DNA of 33,714 nucleotides. It comes from DATJZH01 sp035499215 (GTDB taxonomy: Bacteria; Actinomycetota; Actinomycetes; Streptosporangiales; Streptosporangiaceae). The translations under genes and the position numbers were made by a program. This document shows positions 24,967-31,783 of this stretch, piece by piece; positions within the stretch are counted from its first letter, which is position 1; every line of letters starts with the position of its first letter. The stretch covers positions 1-33,714 of the forward strand of contig DATJZH010000426.1 in assembly GCA_035499215.1 (NCBI GenBank), in the 5' to 3' direction. The notes under the pieces were generated by a model. That model made no database searches. It worked only from the letters and a program-made list of their open reading frames with translations, and was not told the DNA's origin.

Positions 24967-25815
24967 TTACCAGCTGACCCCCGGCGGCAGTCTGCCCCGG
25001 CCGGCCAGGTAGGCCAGCTGTGCCCGGACCGACCACTGGGCGAACGGCCACAGGGCCGGGTCAACCGCCGCGTAGACACGGGCCACGATCTGCGCTGCGG
25101 TGAGGTCCCCGGCGGCGACGGCTGCCTCGATCTCGGCGAGCCGCTCGGCGCGGTGCGTCAGGTAGAAATCAAGAGTTCCTGCCGGGTCGGCCAGTACCGG
25201 GCCGTGTCCTGGCAGCAGCACCCGGAGGTCAGCCTCCTCCGCCAGCGACCTGAGCTGGTCGAGCGAGCCCAGGTAATCGCTGAGGTTGCCGTCGGCGGCG
25301 ATCACGGTAGTGCCCCGGCCGAGCACCGTATCGCCGGTGAGCACTGCTCCGTCGGCGGAGATCTCCAGGCAGACTGAGTCGGCAGTATGCCCCGGGGTGG
25401 CGATGACTCGCAGCTCGCAGCCCCCGGCGGTGACCACGTCACCGGGCCGCAGGCCTTCGGAGCCCAGCCGGTGCGCGCGGTCCACGGCCAGCACGGGCGC
25501 GCCGGCGAGCTGGGCGAGCCGCCTGGCGCCCGCTGAGTGGTCGCTGTGCCCGTGCGTCAGCACGATGCTGGCTATCCGCTGATCCGCTGCCGCAGCCAGC
25601 GCGTGTATCCGCCGGAGGTGACCTTCGTCGTCAGGCCCGGGATCGACCACTACCACGGTGCCCGAGCCGGGTTCGGCAATCAGCCACGTGTTGGTGCCGT
25701 CCAGCGTCATGGCGGACGGATTGGGGGCCAGCACGCACCGCGAACGGACAGTCCCCGACCCGTCGATGACGGCCGCGGCCGCGGGCTGCGCCGCCGGGGG
25801 CTCGCCGGCGGTCAC
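24967..25815 (-). CDS. Metallo-beta-lactamase-fold hydrolase
   Basis: A 282-residue MBL-fold protein of the glyoxalase II/LACTB2-like type. Metal ligands are H88-x-H90-x-D92-H93 in LTHGHSDHSAG, a His in TPGHTADSV, the Asp in LTGDTVLG and the His in LPGHGPVL. The N-terminal part (PNPSAMTLDGTNTWLI) and the C-terminal helical tail (HRAERLAEIEAAVAAG, VYAAVDPALWPFAQWSV) match the LACTB2-like group. The GTG start overlaps the NUDIX stop in GTGA. M. tuberculosis has the equivalent next to crp (Rv3677c). The substrate is unknown; hydrolysis of a thioester or a nucleic acid has been seen in relatives. Confidence 0.9.
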   Translation of the reverse strand: MTAGEPPAAQPAAAAVIDGSGTVRSRCVLAPNPSAMTLDGTNTWLIAEPGSGTVVVVDPGPDDEGHLRRIHALAAAADQRIASIVLTHGHSDHSAGARRLAQLAGAPVLAVDRAHRLGSEGLRPGDVVTAGGCELRVIATPGHTADSVCLEISADGAVLTGDTVLGRGTTVIAADGNLSDYLGSLDQLRSLAEEADLRVLLPGHGPVLADPAGTLDFYLTHRAERLAEIEAAVAAGDLTAAQIVARVYAAVDPALWPFAQWSVRAQLAYLAGRGRLPPGVSW

Positions 25816-26687
25816 AGCGGGTACTCCAGGATCCCTGGCACCGTGAGCCACGCGGCTCCCTCACGGAGCAGCACCTCAGGGATCCGCGGCGCGAGGCCGC
25901 GCGGGCCGGCCAGTGCCGTGGCCACGTCGCCGCAGGCGCCGAGCTCGACGAGGCTAACCGCCGTGGGCGGAAAAAGCTGAATCTCCTCGCGTCGTCCCGC
26001 GGCCAGCGCGGCGCCGGGCGCGATCCAGGTCACCGCGGCTGCCTCGCCGCCGACATCCCTGGTGCGCTGGCCGGGCGGCATCGCCGCCGCAAAGAACCTC
26101 GTGTCGAAACGGCGCTCCTGCACAGCCGGGGTGATCCACCGGGACCAGGGCCTGAGCAGGTCAGCGCGCAGCACGAGCCGCCGCCTGGCGAGGAGCTCCG
26201 CCAGCGACAGTGACCGGTCGAGCAGCGCGGTCCGGTCCGCCTCCCAGTCGTCGCCCGTCGTGTCGGCCACCACGCTGTCAGCAGATGGCCCGGCCAGCAG
26301 CACGCCGGATTCCTCGAACGTCTCCCGGACCGCGGCGCAGACGAGCGCCCTGGCCAGCTCGGGGGCCGCGTCGAGGATCGCGCCCCAGGCCGCGGGGTCC
26401 GGGCCGGACCAGGCGACCTCTTCGTCGGCATCCCTGGCGTCCACGGCGCCGCCGGGGAACACGAACGCGCCAGGGGCGAAGGCCATGGACGACTTGCGGC
26501 GCAGCATGTAGACCTCAAGGCCGGCGGCCGCGGGACGCAGCAGCATCACGGTCGCCGCGTCGCGCGGGGTCACCGGCGCCCGGGTGCCGGCAATAATCCC
26601 CCGCGCCCGGTCAGCGAGCCGACCGGGGAACCGGATCTCGGTGTGATCGGGCCGGGCCGGGCCGGCCCCGGCAGCGCCCTCCGCCAT
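25812..26687 (-). CDS. NUDIX hydrolase, NUDT19-like
   Basis: A 291-residue NUDIX protein. The opening AATVMLLRPAAAGLEVYMLRR, then FAPGAFVFPGGAVDARD, is followed after an insertion of about 30 residues by the box helix AAVRETFEESGVLL, which carries the metal-binding glutamates. The split box is characteristic of the NUDT19/coenzyme-A-diphosphatase-like group. The later RPWSRWITPAVQERRFDTRFF is also typical. CoA derivatives are therefore the likely substrate class, not proven. GGAGGGG five bases upstream of the ATG is a strong ribosome site. It overlaps the MBL gene. Confidence 0.9.
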   Translation of the reverse strand: MAEGAAGAGPARPDHTEIRFPGRLADRARGIIAGTRAPVTPRDAATVMLLRPAAAGLEVYMLRRKSSMAFAPGAFVFPGGAVDARDADEEVAWSGPDPAAWGAILDAAPELARALVCAAVRETFEESGVLLAGPSADSVVADTTGDDWEADRTALLDRSLSLAELLARRRLVLRADLLRPWSRWITPAVQERRFDTRFFAAAMPPGQRTRDVGGEAAAVTWIAPGAALAAGRREEIQLFPPTAVSLVELGACGDVATALAGPRGLAPRIPEVLLREGAAWLTVPGILEYPL

Positions 26688-26737
26688 ACGCGCCCCTCCT
26701 GCATGCCGCCTCGAGCCGGGCGGCCGATGCGCCCCGT

Positions 26738-27268
26738 TCAGTCCGTTATCTCGGCGATCAGCTCGACCTCCACCGGCGCATCGAATGGCAGCGCCGCCGT
26801 GCCCACGGCACTGCGCGCGTGCCTGCCCGACTCGCCGAACACCTCCAGCAGCAGCTCACTGGCTCCGTTCAGCACCTGCGGCTGCTGGCTGAAGTCGGGT
26901 GTGCTTGCCACGAAGCCGGTCACCTTCACGATGCGCCGGACGGCGGACAGGCCGCCGGCTACCGATGCCACCGCGGCAAGTGCGTTCAGCGCGCAGATCC
27001 GCGCCAGCGCGGCTGCCTCGGCGGCGCCCACCTCGGCGCCGACCTTGCCCGCGGTCAGCAGCTGCCCGTCCACGACCGGCAGCTGCCCGGCGGTGTAGAC
27101 GTAACTGCCGGTGCGCACCGCCGGGACGTAGGCGGCAAGGGGCGGCGGCACGGCCGGCAGCGTCAGGCCCAGCGCGGCGAGCCTGGCTTCCGGCGAGTGC
27201 CCGGCGCGCCGGTCCCCTTCGGCCAGCCCCCGCTCTTCGGGCAGGCCGCCGCCGGCCGGCAGGCTCAC
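26738..27268 (-). CDS. RidA-family (YjgF/YER057c/UK114) protein
   Basis: Members deaminate reactive enamines/imines formed by PLP enzymes; this subgroup may have another role. The conserved core starts at about residue 26 (EARLAALGLTLPAVPPPLAAY) and continues with GSYVYTAGQLPVVDG, ARICALNALAAVASVAG and PVEVELIAEI. The usual catalytic arginine of archetypal RidA is not obvious at the C-terminus, where VEVELIAEITD ends the protein. The GTG start, next to a 29-bp duplication, adds about 24 polar residues before the core; total 176. It is 50 bp upstream of the NUDIX gene. The equivalent in M. tuberculosis is Rv3678c. Confidence 0.88.
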   Translation of the reverse strand: MSLPAGGGLPEERGLAEGDRRAGHSPEARLAALGLTLPAVPPPLAAYVPAVRTGSYVYTAGQLPVVDGQLLTAGKVGAEVGAAEAAALARICALNALAAVASVAGGLSAVRRIVKVTGFVASTPDFSQQPQVLNGASELLLEVFGESGRHARSAVGTAALPFDAPVEVELIAEITD

Positions 27269-27302
27269 GGCTTTTCTCGCTCGGCCGGCAGGCTCACGGC
27301 TT
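27253..27302. repeat. 29-bp tandem duplication at the DUF4177/ridA junction
   Basis: CGGCCGGCAGGCTCACGGCTT occurs at 27253-27273 and again at 27282-27302, a period of 29. Each copy holds a GTGA on the minus strand: one contains the DUF4177 stop, the other the ridA start. A mini-ORF of 10 codons (GTG 27297 to TGA 27265) links the two. Confidence 0.9.
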
Positions 27303-27449
27303 CTCGCGCTTCAGGTAGGCGACGAGCTGCTCGGGATTCGGCCCTGGCACGACGGCCACGAGCTCCCAGCTGTCCTCGCCCCAGTTGTCCAGGATCTGTT
27401 TGGTCGCGTGCACAAGCAGCGGCACGGTTGCGTACTCCCACTTCGCCAT
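27294..27449 (-). CDS. DUF4177 small protein
   Basis: A 51-residue protein, easily missed because it is short: MAKWEYATVPLLVHATKQIL then DNWGEDSWELVAVV and ending PNPEQLVAYLKREKP. This matches the DUF4177 pattern (KWEY...LN.WG..GWELV.V). The fold is a small beta-alpha unit and the function is unknown. It has the same place upstream of ridA in M. tuberculosis (Rv3678A, as I recall), which supports reality. Its TGA lies in a GTGA that starts a 10-codon mini-ORF created by the 29-bp duplication, which ends exactly at the ridA start. Confidence 0.9.
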   Translation of the reverse strand: MAKWEYATVPLLVHATKQILDNWGEDSWELVAVVPGPNPEQLVAYLKREKP

Positions 27450-27543
27450 AGCCGAACCCTAGCGGGCTCGCGGCGGCGCGAGTACGGCTCCCCGCCGTGA
27501 TCACGCCGGATTCCCGGCTCCGGCCGCGGAAGATCTCCGGTGA

Positions 27544-28620
27544 TCACGCGTGCGGATCCGCCGCCGCCCGAGCGCCCCGGTGGTCGGCCGGCGGCTGGCC
27601 TGCCGTGGCCGCACCGGGCCTGGTAGCTTCGGTCTGCCCCGGCTGCGCGGCGAGGCCGGGGTCAGTGTCGACGGCGAGGTCGATGTCAGCGAGCCTGCCG
27701 TTAGCGTCGGGCGTGGCCAGCTCGGGGATCGGCGCGACCTCGGGTATCTCGACCGGCATGGCATGCCCGCCGGCGATCTCGGCCTCGGCCTCGGCCACCT
27801 CTGCCTCGCCGAAGTCCGCCATCGACGCGGAATCCGCGGCCGGCGCGCCCGCCGCGGGGGGAGTGAACTTGTCGAAGAACCTCAGCAGCTCCACCGGAAC
27901 CGGCATGACCAGGGTGCTGTTCTTCTCGGCGGCAACCTCCACGACGGTCTGCAGCAGCCGCAGCTGCAGCGCGGCAGGGTCACGGGCCATCACGTTGGCC
28001 GCTGCCGCCAGGCGCTTCGATGCCTGGTACTCGCCGTCGGCGGTGATGATCCTGGCGCGGCGCTCGCGCTCCGCCTCCGCCTGCCGCGACATGGATCGCT
28101 TCATGCCCTCGGGCAGCGACACGTCCTTGATCTCGACCCGCTCGACCCGGATGCCCCACGGCCCCTCGGTCGGCTCGTCGATGATCCGGCGCAGCTCCTT
28201 GTTGACCGTGTCCCGCTCGGCCAGCAGCTGGTCCATCTCGGACTGGCCGATGATCGACCGCAGCGAGGTCTGCGCCTGCTGCGAGATGGCGAACAGATAG
28301 TTCTGCACGTTGATCGTGGCCTTGATCGCGTCCACCACGCGGAAGTAGACGACCGCGTCCACCCGGACGCTGACGTTGTCCCTGGTGATGCCCTCCTGGG
28401 CGGGGACCGCCATGGCGACGATCTGCATGTTGACTTTCTGCATCCGGTCGCCGAACGGCCGCAGCAGCGTCAGGCCGGGGCCGCGGGTACCCGGCAGCAC
28501 CCGGCCGAACCGGAAGATGATTCCCTGCTCGTACTGCTGCACTACGCGGACCGAGCGGCCTACTGCTATCGCGCCGGCCACAACGATTATCACCAGGATC
28601 ACAATGAGCGCTTCGACCAT
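27544..28620 (-). CDS. SPFH/band 7 (slipin/stomatin-like) membrane protein
   Basis: Forms membrane-associated oligomeric cages and often works with membrane proteases such as HtpX, NfeD or FtsH. The 358-residue product starts with one membrane helix (VEALIVILVIIVVAGAIAVG). The band 7 domain follows, with VVQQYEQGIIFRFGRVLPGT, RDNVSVRVDAVVYFRVVD, GQSEMDQLLAERDTVN and WGIRVERVEIKDVSLPEGM. A coiled coil comes next (RSMSRQAEAERERRARII). The last 100 or so residues are acidic, alanine/proline-rich and probably disordered. AAGGAAG eight bases before the ATG fixes the start. No nfeD partner is beside it. It is divergent from the Get3-like pair and about 94 bp upstream of DUF4177. Confidence 0.93.
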   Translation of the reverse strand: MVEALIVILVIIVVAGAIAVGRSVRVVQQYEQGIIFRFGRVLPGTRGPGLTLLRPFGDRMQKVNMQIVAMAVPAQEGITRDNVSVRVDAVVYFRVVDAIKATINVQNYLFAISQQAQTSLRSIIGQSEMDQLLAERDTVNKELRRIIDEPTEGPWGIRVERVEIKDVSLPEGMKRSMSRQAEAERERRARIITADGEYQASKRLAAAANVMARDPAALQLRLLQTVVEVAAEKNSTLVMPVPVELLRFFDKFTPPAAGAPAADSASMADFGEAEVAEAEAEIAGGHAMPVEIPEVAPIPELATPDANGRLADIDLAVDTDPGLAAQPGQTEATRPGAATAGQPPADHRGARAAADPHA

Positions 28621-28769
28621 CGCGAACACTTCCTTACGACCGGCCCCGACCTGTCCTGCGCGGATCACGTGATACCCACACTAGTGACTTTTCGGAGCGA
28701 TCCCAGCACTGGCGGGCAAGAGTCAGGCCGCGGGAGTGACCGGTCGGTCACCGCGGATAGCCTCCAAAG
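28621..28769. promoter_or_regulatory. Divergent promoter region of the SPFH and Get3-like genes
   Basis: 149 bp with several symmetric elements: palindrome ATCACGTGAT (28664-28673), palindrome CACTAGTG (28679-28686), and GTGACC-GGTC-GGTCAC (28736-28751) flanked by CCGCGG on both sides. The 11-mer CACGTGATACC occurs at 28666 and again at 28777, just inside the ATPase gene. Operators are plausible, but no binding protein is assigned and no clear -35/-10 pair was found. Confidence 0.4.
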
Positions 28770-29783
28770 GTGCGCACACGTGATACCGACTGGGAGGGCG
28801 TGCGGCTGCACGTCGTTACCGGCAAGGGCGGAACCGGCAAGACCACCGTGGCGGGCGCGCTCGCGCTCGGTCTTGCCTCGGGCGGCAAGCGCGTGCTGCT
28901 GATGGAGGTGGAAGGTCGGCAAGGCATCGCTCAGCTGTTCGATGTTCCGCCGCTGCCTTATGCGGAGCGGAAGATCGCCGTTGCGCCGGCGACGCAGACG
29001 CGGCCCGGGGGGGACGTCTTCGCCCTTGTCGCCGACCCCGAGTCGGCCCTGATCGAGTACCTGCAGATGTTCTACAACCTGCGTCATGCCGGCACGGCGC
29101 TGACCAAGCTCGGCGTCATCGACTTCGCCACCACCATCGCGCCGGGCCTGCGTGACGTCCTGCTGACCGGCAAGGCCGCCGAAGCCGTCCGGCGCAAGCG
29201 CGGCGGAGCCCCCGTTTACGACACGGTGGTCATGGACGCGCCGCCGACCGGCCGGATCGGCCGTTTCCTGAATGTTACGTCCGAGGTGTCCGGACTTGCC
29301 AGGATGGGCCCGATCCGCGGGCACGCTGACACCGTGCAGCGGGTCATCCGGTCGCCGCAGACAGCCGTGCATTTCGTCACGGTGCTGGAGGAGATGCCGG
29401 TGCAGGAGACCCTCGACGGCATCGCCGAGCTGCGCAGCCTGACCGGCGGCGGAATCCAGGCCGGCGGCATCGTGATCAACATGACCCGGCCGATCCCGCT
29501 GCCTGATGACCAGCTGCGAGCCGCGGCCAGCGGCGCGCTTGATGAGGACGAGCTCGCGCTCGGGCTGAAGACGGCAGGCCTCGATGACAGCCGTGCGCTG
29601 GCGGCCGAGCTGGCGGCCGAGCTGACCGAGCAGGCCCAGACGGCCCTGGGCCAGCAGGAGCAGCGGCGCCGTCTCGATGAGCCTGGCCAGCCGTGCTACG
29701 AGCTGCCGATGATCGCCGACGGAATGGACCTGGCCGGGCTGTACCGGCTCGCCGCGGCGCTGCGCGAACAGGGAGCTGCCTGA
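28770..29783 (+). CDS. Get3/ArsA-like ATPase A (Rv3679-like)
   Basis: A 337-residue P-loop ATPase of the ArsA/Get3 family, found as an adjacent pair in actinobacteria (Rv3679/Rv3680 in M. tuberculosis, studied as Get3 homologues). The deviant Walker A is GK19GGTGK24TT, keeping the signature lysine K19. Switch II is DAPPTGR. At the switch I position, where Get3 has DPAH, this protein has E48-G-R-Q, so the catalytic Asp is replaced by Glu. No CxxC zinc motif is present. The GTG start has a poor ribosome site; a GTG at 28800 lies too near GGGAGGG. It overlaps the second ATPase gene by one base (TGATG). Confidence 0.9.
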   Translation: MRTRDTDWEGVRLHVVTGKGGTGKTTVAGALALGLASGGKRVLLMEVEGRQGIAQLFDVPPLPYAERKIAVAPATQTRPGGDVFALVADPESALIEYLQMFYNLRHAGTALTKLGVIDFATTIAPGLRDVLLTGKAAEAVRRKRGGAPVYDTVVMDAPPTGRIGRFLNVTSEVSGLARMGPIRGHADTVQRVIRSPQTAVHFVTVLEEMPVQETLDGIAELRSLTGGGIQAGGIVINMTRPIPLPDDQLRAAASGALDEDELALGLKTAGLDDSRALAAELAAELTEQAQTALGQQEQRRRLDEPGQPCYELPMIADGMDLAGLYRLAAALREQGAA

Positions 29784-31030
29784 TGACGGACACCACTCAG
29801 CCGCCGCGGCTGGAAATCGACCGGCTGATCGATGACCGCCGCACGCGCGTCATCGTCTGCTGCGGATCAGGCGGCGTGGGGAAAACCACAGCGGCTGCCG
29901 CCATCGGCCTGCGCGCCGCCGAGCGCGGCCGTCATGTGGTGGTGCTCACGGTCGACCCGGCCCGCAGGCTAGCGCAGTCGATGGGCCTGTCCTCGCTCGA
30001 CAACACTCCCCGGCTGGTGCCGGGCACCGGCCGGCCAGGCAGGGCGGGCAGCTGGAAAACCCAGCAGCATAACGGGGCATCCGGCGGCAGCCTGCACGCC
30101 ATGATGCTCGACATGAAGCGGACATTCGATGAGATCGTCGAGGCGCACGCCGACCCCGATCGCGCCGCGCAGATCCTGGCCAACCCCTTTTATCAGTCGC
30201 TGTCCTCGAGCTTCGCCGGAACCCAGGAGTACATGGCGATGGAGAAGCTCGGCCAGCTGCGGCGGGCCGACGAGTGGGACCTGATCGTCGTCGACACCCC
30301 GCCGAGCCGGTCGGCCCTGGACTTCCTCGACGCCCCGCAGCGGCTTGGCCGGTTCCTTGACGGCCGGCTCTTGCGGCTGCTGACGGCCCCGGCGAAAATG
30401 GGCGGCCGCGCCTACCTGAGAATGCTGGGCGCCTGGTTCAGCGCGGTCACCGGGATGCTGACGAAGATACTCGGCGCCCAGCTGCTCAGGGATGCCCAGA
30501 CGTTCGTCACTGCCATGGACACGATGTTCGGCGGCTTCCGGGAGCGCGCCGAGTACACGTATCAGCTGCTCCGCGCACCGGGAACCTCGTTCGTGGTCAT
30601 CGCCGCGCCCGAGCCTGACGCGCTGCGCGAGGCGTCCTATTTCGTGGAGCGGCTGGACCAGGAGGGCATGCCGCTGGCCGGGCTGATCCTGAACCGGGTG
30701 CACCGGTCGCCCGCCGCGCGGCTGTCGGCGGCCCGCAGCCTTGCTGCGGCCGAGACCCTGCAGACCGCCGCTGACCTGCGCCAATCTCGCGACCGGAACG
30801 ACAGCGGCCAGCCGCATGGCCCGGCCGAGAACGGGACTTACCCGCTGGCCGTTGCTGCGCTGCGGCTGCACGCTGAGCGGATGACGCAGGCGGCGCTGGA
30901 GCGGCGGGTCGCCGAGCATTTCACCGCGGCACATCCGCTGGTGCCGGTCGCCGAAGTGCCGGCTCAGCCGGAGGACGTGCATGACCTGGCTGGGCTGCGC
31001 GCGATCGGCACCGGCTTCGGCGCCGGGTAG
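29783..31030 (+). CDS. Get3/ArsA-like ATPase B (Rv3680-like)
   Basis: The second member of the pair, 415 residues. The P-loop is GS29GGVGK34TT: the signature lysine that reaches the partner's ATP is serine here. Switch I, VD58PARRLAQ, keeps the catalytic Asp, and switch II is DTPPSRS. A hydrophobic stretch at about 190-240 (FLDGRLLRLLTAP, YLRMLGAWFSAVTGMLTKIL) lies where Get3 forms its client-binding helices. The start is set by GGGAG eight bases upstream of the ATG in TGATG. It most likely pairs with the first ATPase to form a heterodimer. Clients are unknown; tail-anchored proteins are one possibility but arsenite transport is unlikely, as no ArsB is present. Confidence 0.9.
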   Translation: MTDTTQPPRLEIDRLIDDRRTRVIVCCGSGGVGKTTAAAAIGLRAAERGRHVVVLTVDPARRLAQSMGLSSLDNTPRLVPGTGRPGRAGSWKTQQHNGASGGSLHAMMLDMKRTFDEIVEAHADPDRAAQILANPFYQSLSSSFAGTQEYMAMEKLGQLRRADEWDLIVVDTPPSRSALDFLDAPQRLGRFLDGRLLRLLTAPAKMGGRAYLRMLGAWFSAVTGMLTKILGAQLLRDAQTFVTAMDTMFGGFRERAEYTYQLLRAPGTSFVVIAAPEPDALREASYFVERLDQEGMPLAGLILNRVHRSPAARLSAARSLAAAETLQTAADLRQSRDRNDSGQPHGPAENGTYPLAVAALRLHAERMTQAALERRVAEHFTAAHPLVPVAEVPAQPEDVHDLAGLRAIGTGFGAG

Positions 31031-31091
31031 CCGGCCAGCCAATCCGCGCTTTGCGAGTCCGCGCCCGCCGACGCCGATCACCGTAAGTTAC

Positions 31092-31124
31092 TGCCCTGGC
31101 ACGTCAAGTACCCGTGCCAGGGCA
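31092..31124. terminator. Bidirectional hairpin terminator between convergent genes
   Basis: TGCCCTGGCACG (31092-31103) and CGTGCCAGGGCA (31113-31124) form a perfect 12-bp stem with a 9-base loop. It lies in the 123-bp gap between the converging ATPase B and wblA genes. A short A/T-containing flank follows on each side, but there is no long T-run. Confidence 0.85.
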
Positions 31125-31153
31125 ATGCGAAGCCAGGCTGAAAATGGCTGCGC

Positions 31154-31453
31154 TCAGCTGGCAACGAGCTCGTCGCCGGTGCGCTCGTAATGGTTGCGCG
31201 CGTTCTCGAGCAGATCGTGCCAGGAGGTAACATCCGGGCGACGGCGCAGCAGTGCCCGCCGCTCGCGCTCGGTCATGCCCCCCCACACTCCGAACTCAAT
31301 CCGGTTATCGAGTGCATCGGCCAGACACTCGGTGCGGACTGGGCATCCGCGGCAGATCAGCTTGGCCCGGTTCTGCGCCGCCCCCTGGACGAATAGCTCG
31401 TCAGGGTCCGTCCCCTTGCACGCGGCGCGGGCGGTCCAGTCTGTGATCCACAT
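31154..31453 (-). CDS. wblA: WhiB-family iron-sulfur regulator, WblA/WhiB4 type
   Basis: A 99-residue transcription regulator with a 4Fe-4S cluster, redox- and NO-responsive. The four cluster cysteines are C12, C34, C37 and C43 (AACKGTDPD; CRGCPVRTEC). The G-[VI]-W-G-G turn (FGVWGGMTERERRAL) and basic tail (LLRRRPDV) follow. The start MWITDWTARA is fixed by GGAGGAG nine bases upstream. Location beside the Get3-like pair and a class A PBP matches whiB4 of M. tuberculosis and wblA of Streptomyces, where it acts on development, secondary metabolism and oxidative-stress responses. Divergent from the PBP gene. Confidence 0.93.
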   Translation of the reverse strand: MWITDWTARAACKGTDPDELFVQGAAQNRAKLICRGCPVRTECLADALDNRIEFGVWGGMTERERRALLRRRPDVTSWHDLLENARNHYERTGDELVAS

Positions 31454-31783
31454 GTGGCCCCACTCCTCCTGATCGTCACGCCCGCAAATGGGTCGTCTCG
31501 CCGGATGGCGTTTCGTTGCGGTCCGGGTGGCATTACCGCCAGCCCCGGTAGTGATGGTCGCGGAAGAGTAACTTACGGAAGTCGGAGCCGTAGCGCTAGA
31601 CCCCGGCAGGCCCATTTCCCGGATAGCCCTGATGGACTATGCGAGGAGAAGTGACTAGTCACTCCACGACCGGGCTGCTGACCCCCGTGCACGGCCCCCC
31701 GGGGAGCCGCCATCAGCTGCTGTTCCAATGTGTAGATCGTCGTCTTGGTACGTCGCTGGCGCCTGTCAGCGTAGCCTGAACCC
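31454..31783. promoter_or_regulatory. Divergent wblA/ponA promoter region with 14-bp palindrome
   Basis: 330 bp without genes. A perfect 14-bp palindrome, AGTGACTAGTCACT, lies at 31650-31663, midway between the two starts. Another element, CCGTAAGTTACT on the minus strand (31578-31567), contains TAAGTT, a possible -10 of wblA; a copy in the opposite orientation lies beyond the wblA stop at 31081. The palindrome does not have the spacing of a Crp site. A C-run near 31697 pairs with an adjacent G-run. Confidence 0.45.

Noticed and set aside
28770..31030. Arsenite efflux ATPases
   Set aside because: No arsB, arsR or arsC nearby and no paired cysteines of the ArsA metal site; gene order matches the Get3-like pair of actinobacteria.
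31650..31663. Crp-binding site at AGTGACTAGTCACT
   Set aside because: The GTGA and TCAC halves are separated by 4 bases, whereas Crp sites need 6; the palindrome is kept as an unassigned operator.
31675..31715. 6C-type small RNA (C-run CCCCCC near 31697)
   Set aside because: The C-run pairs directly with the neighbouring GGGG, and two hairpins with exposed C-loops cannot be drawn.
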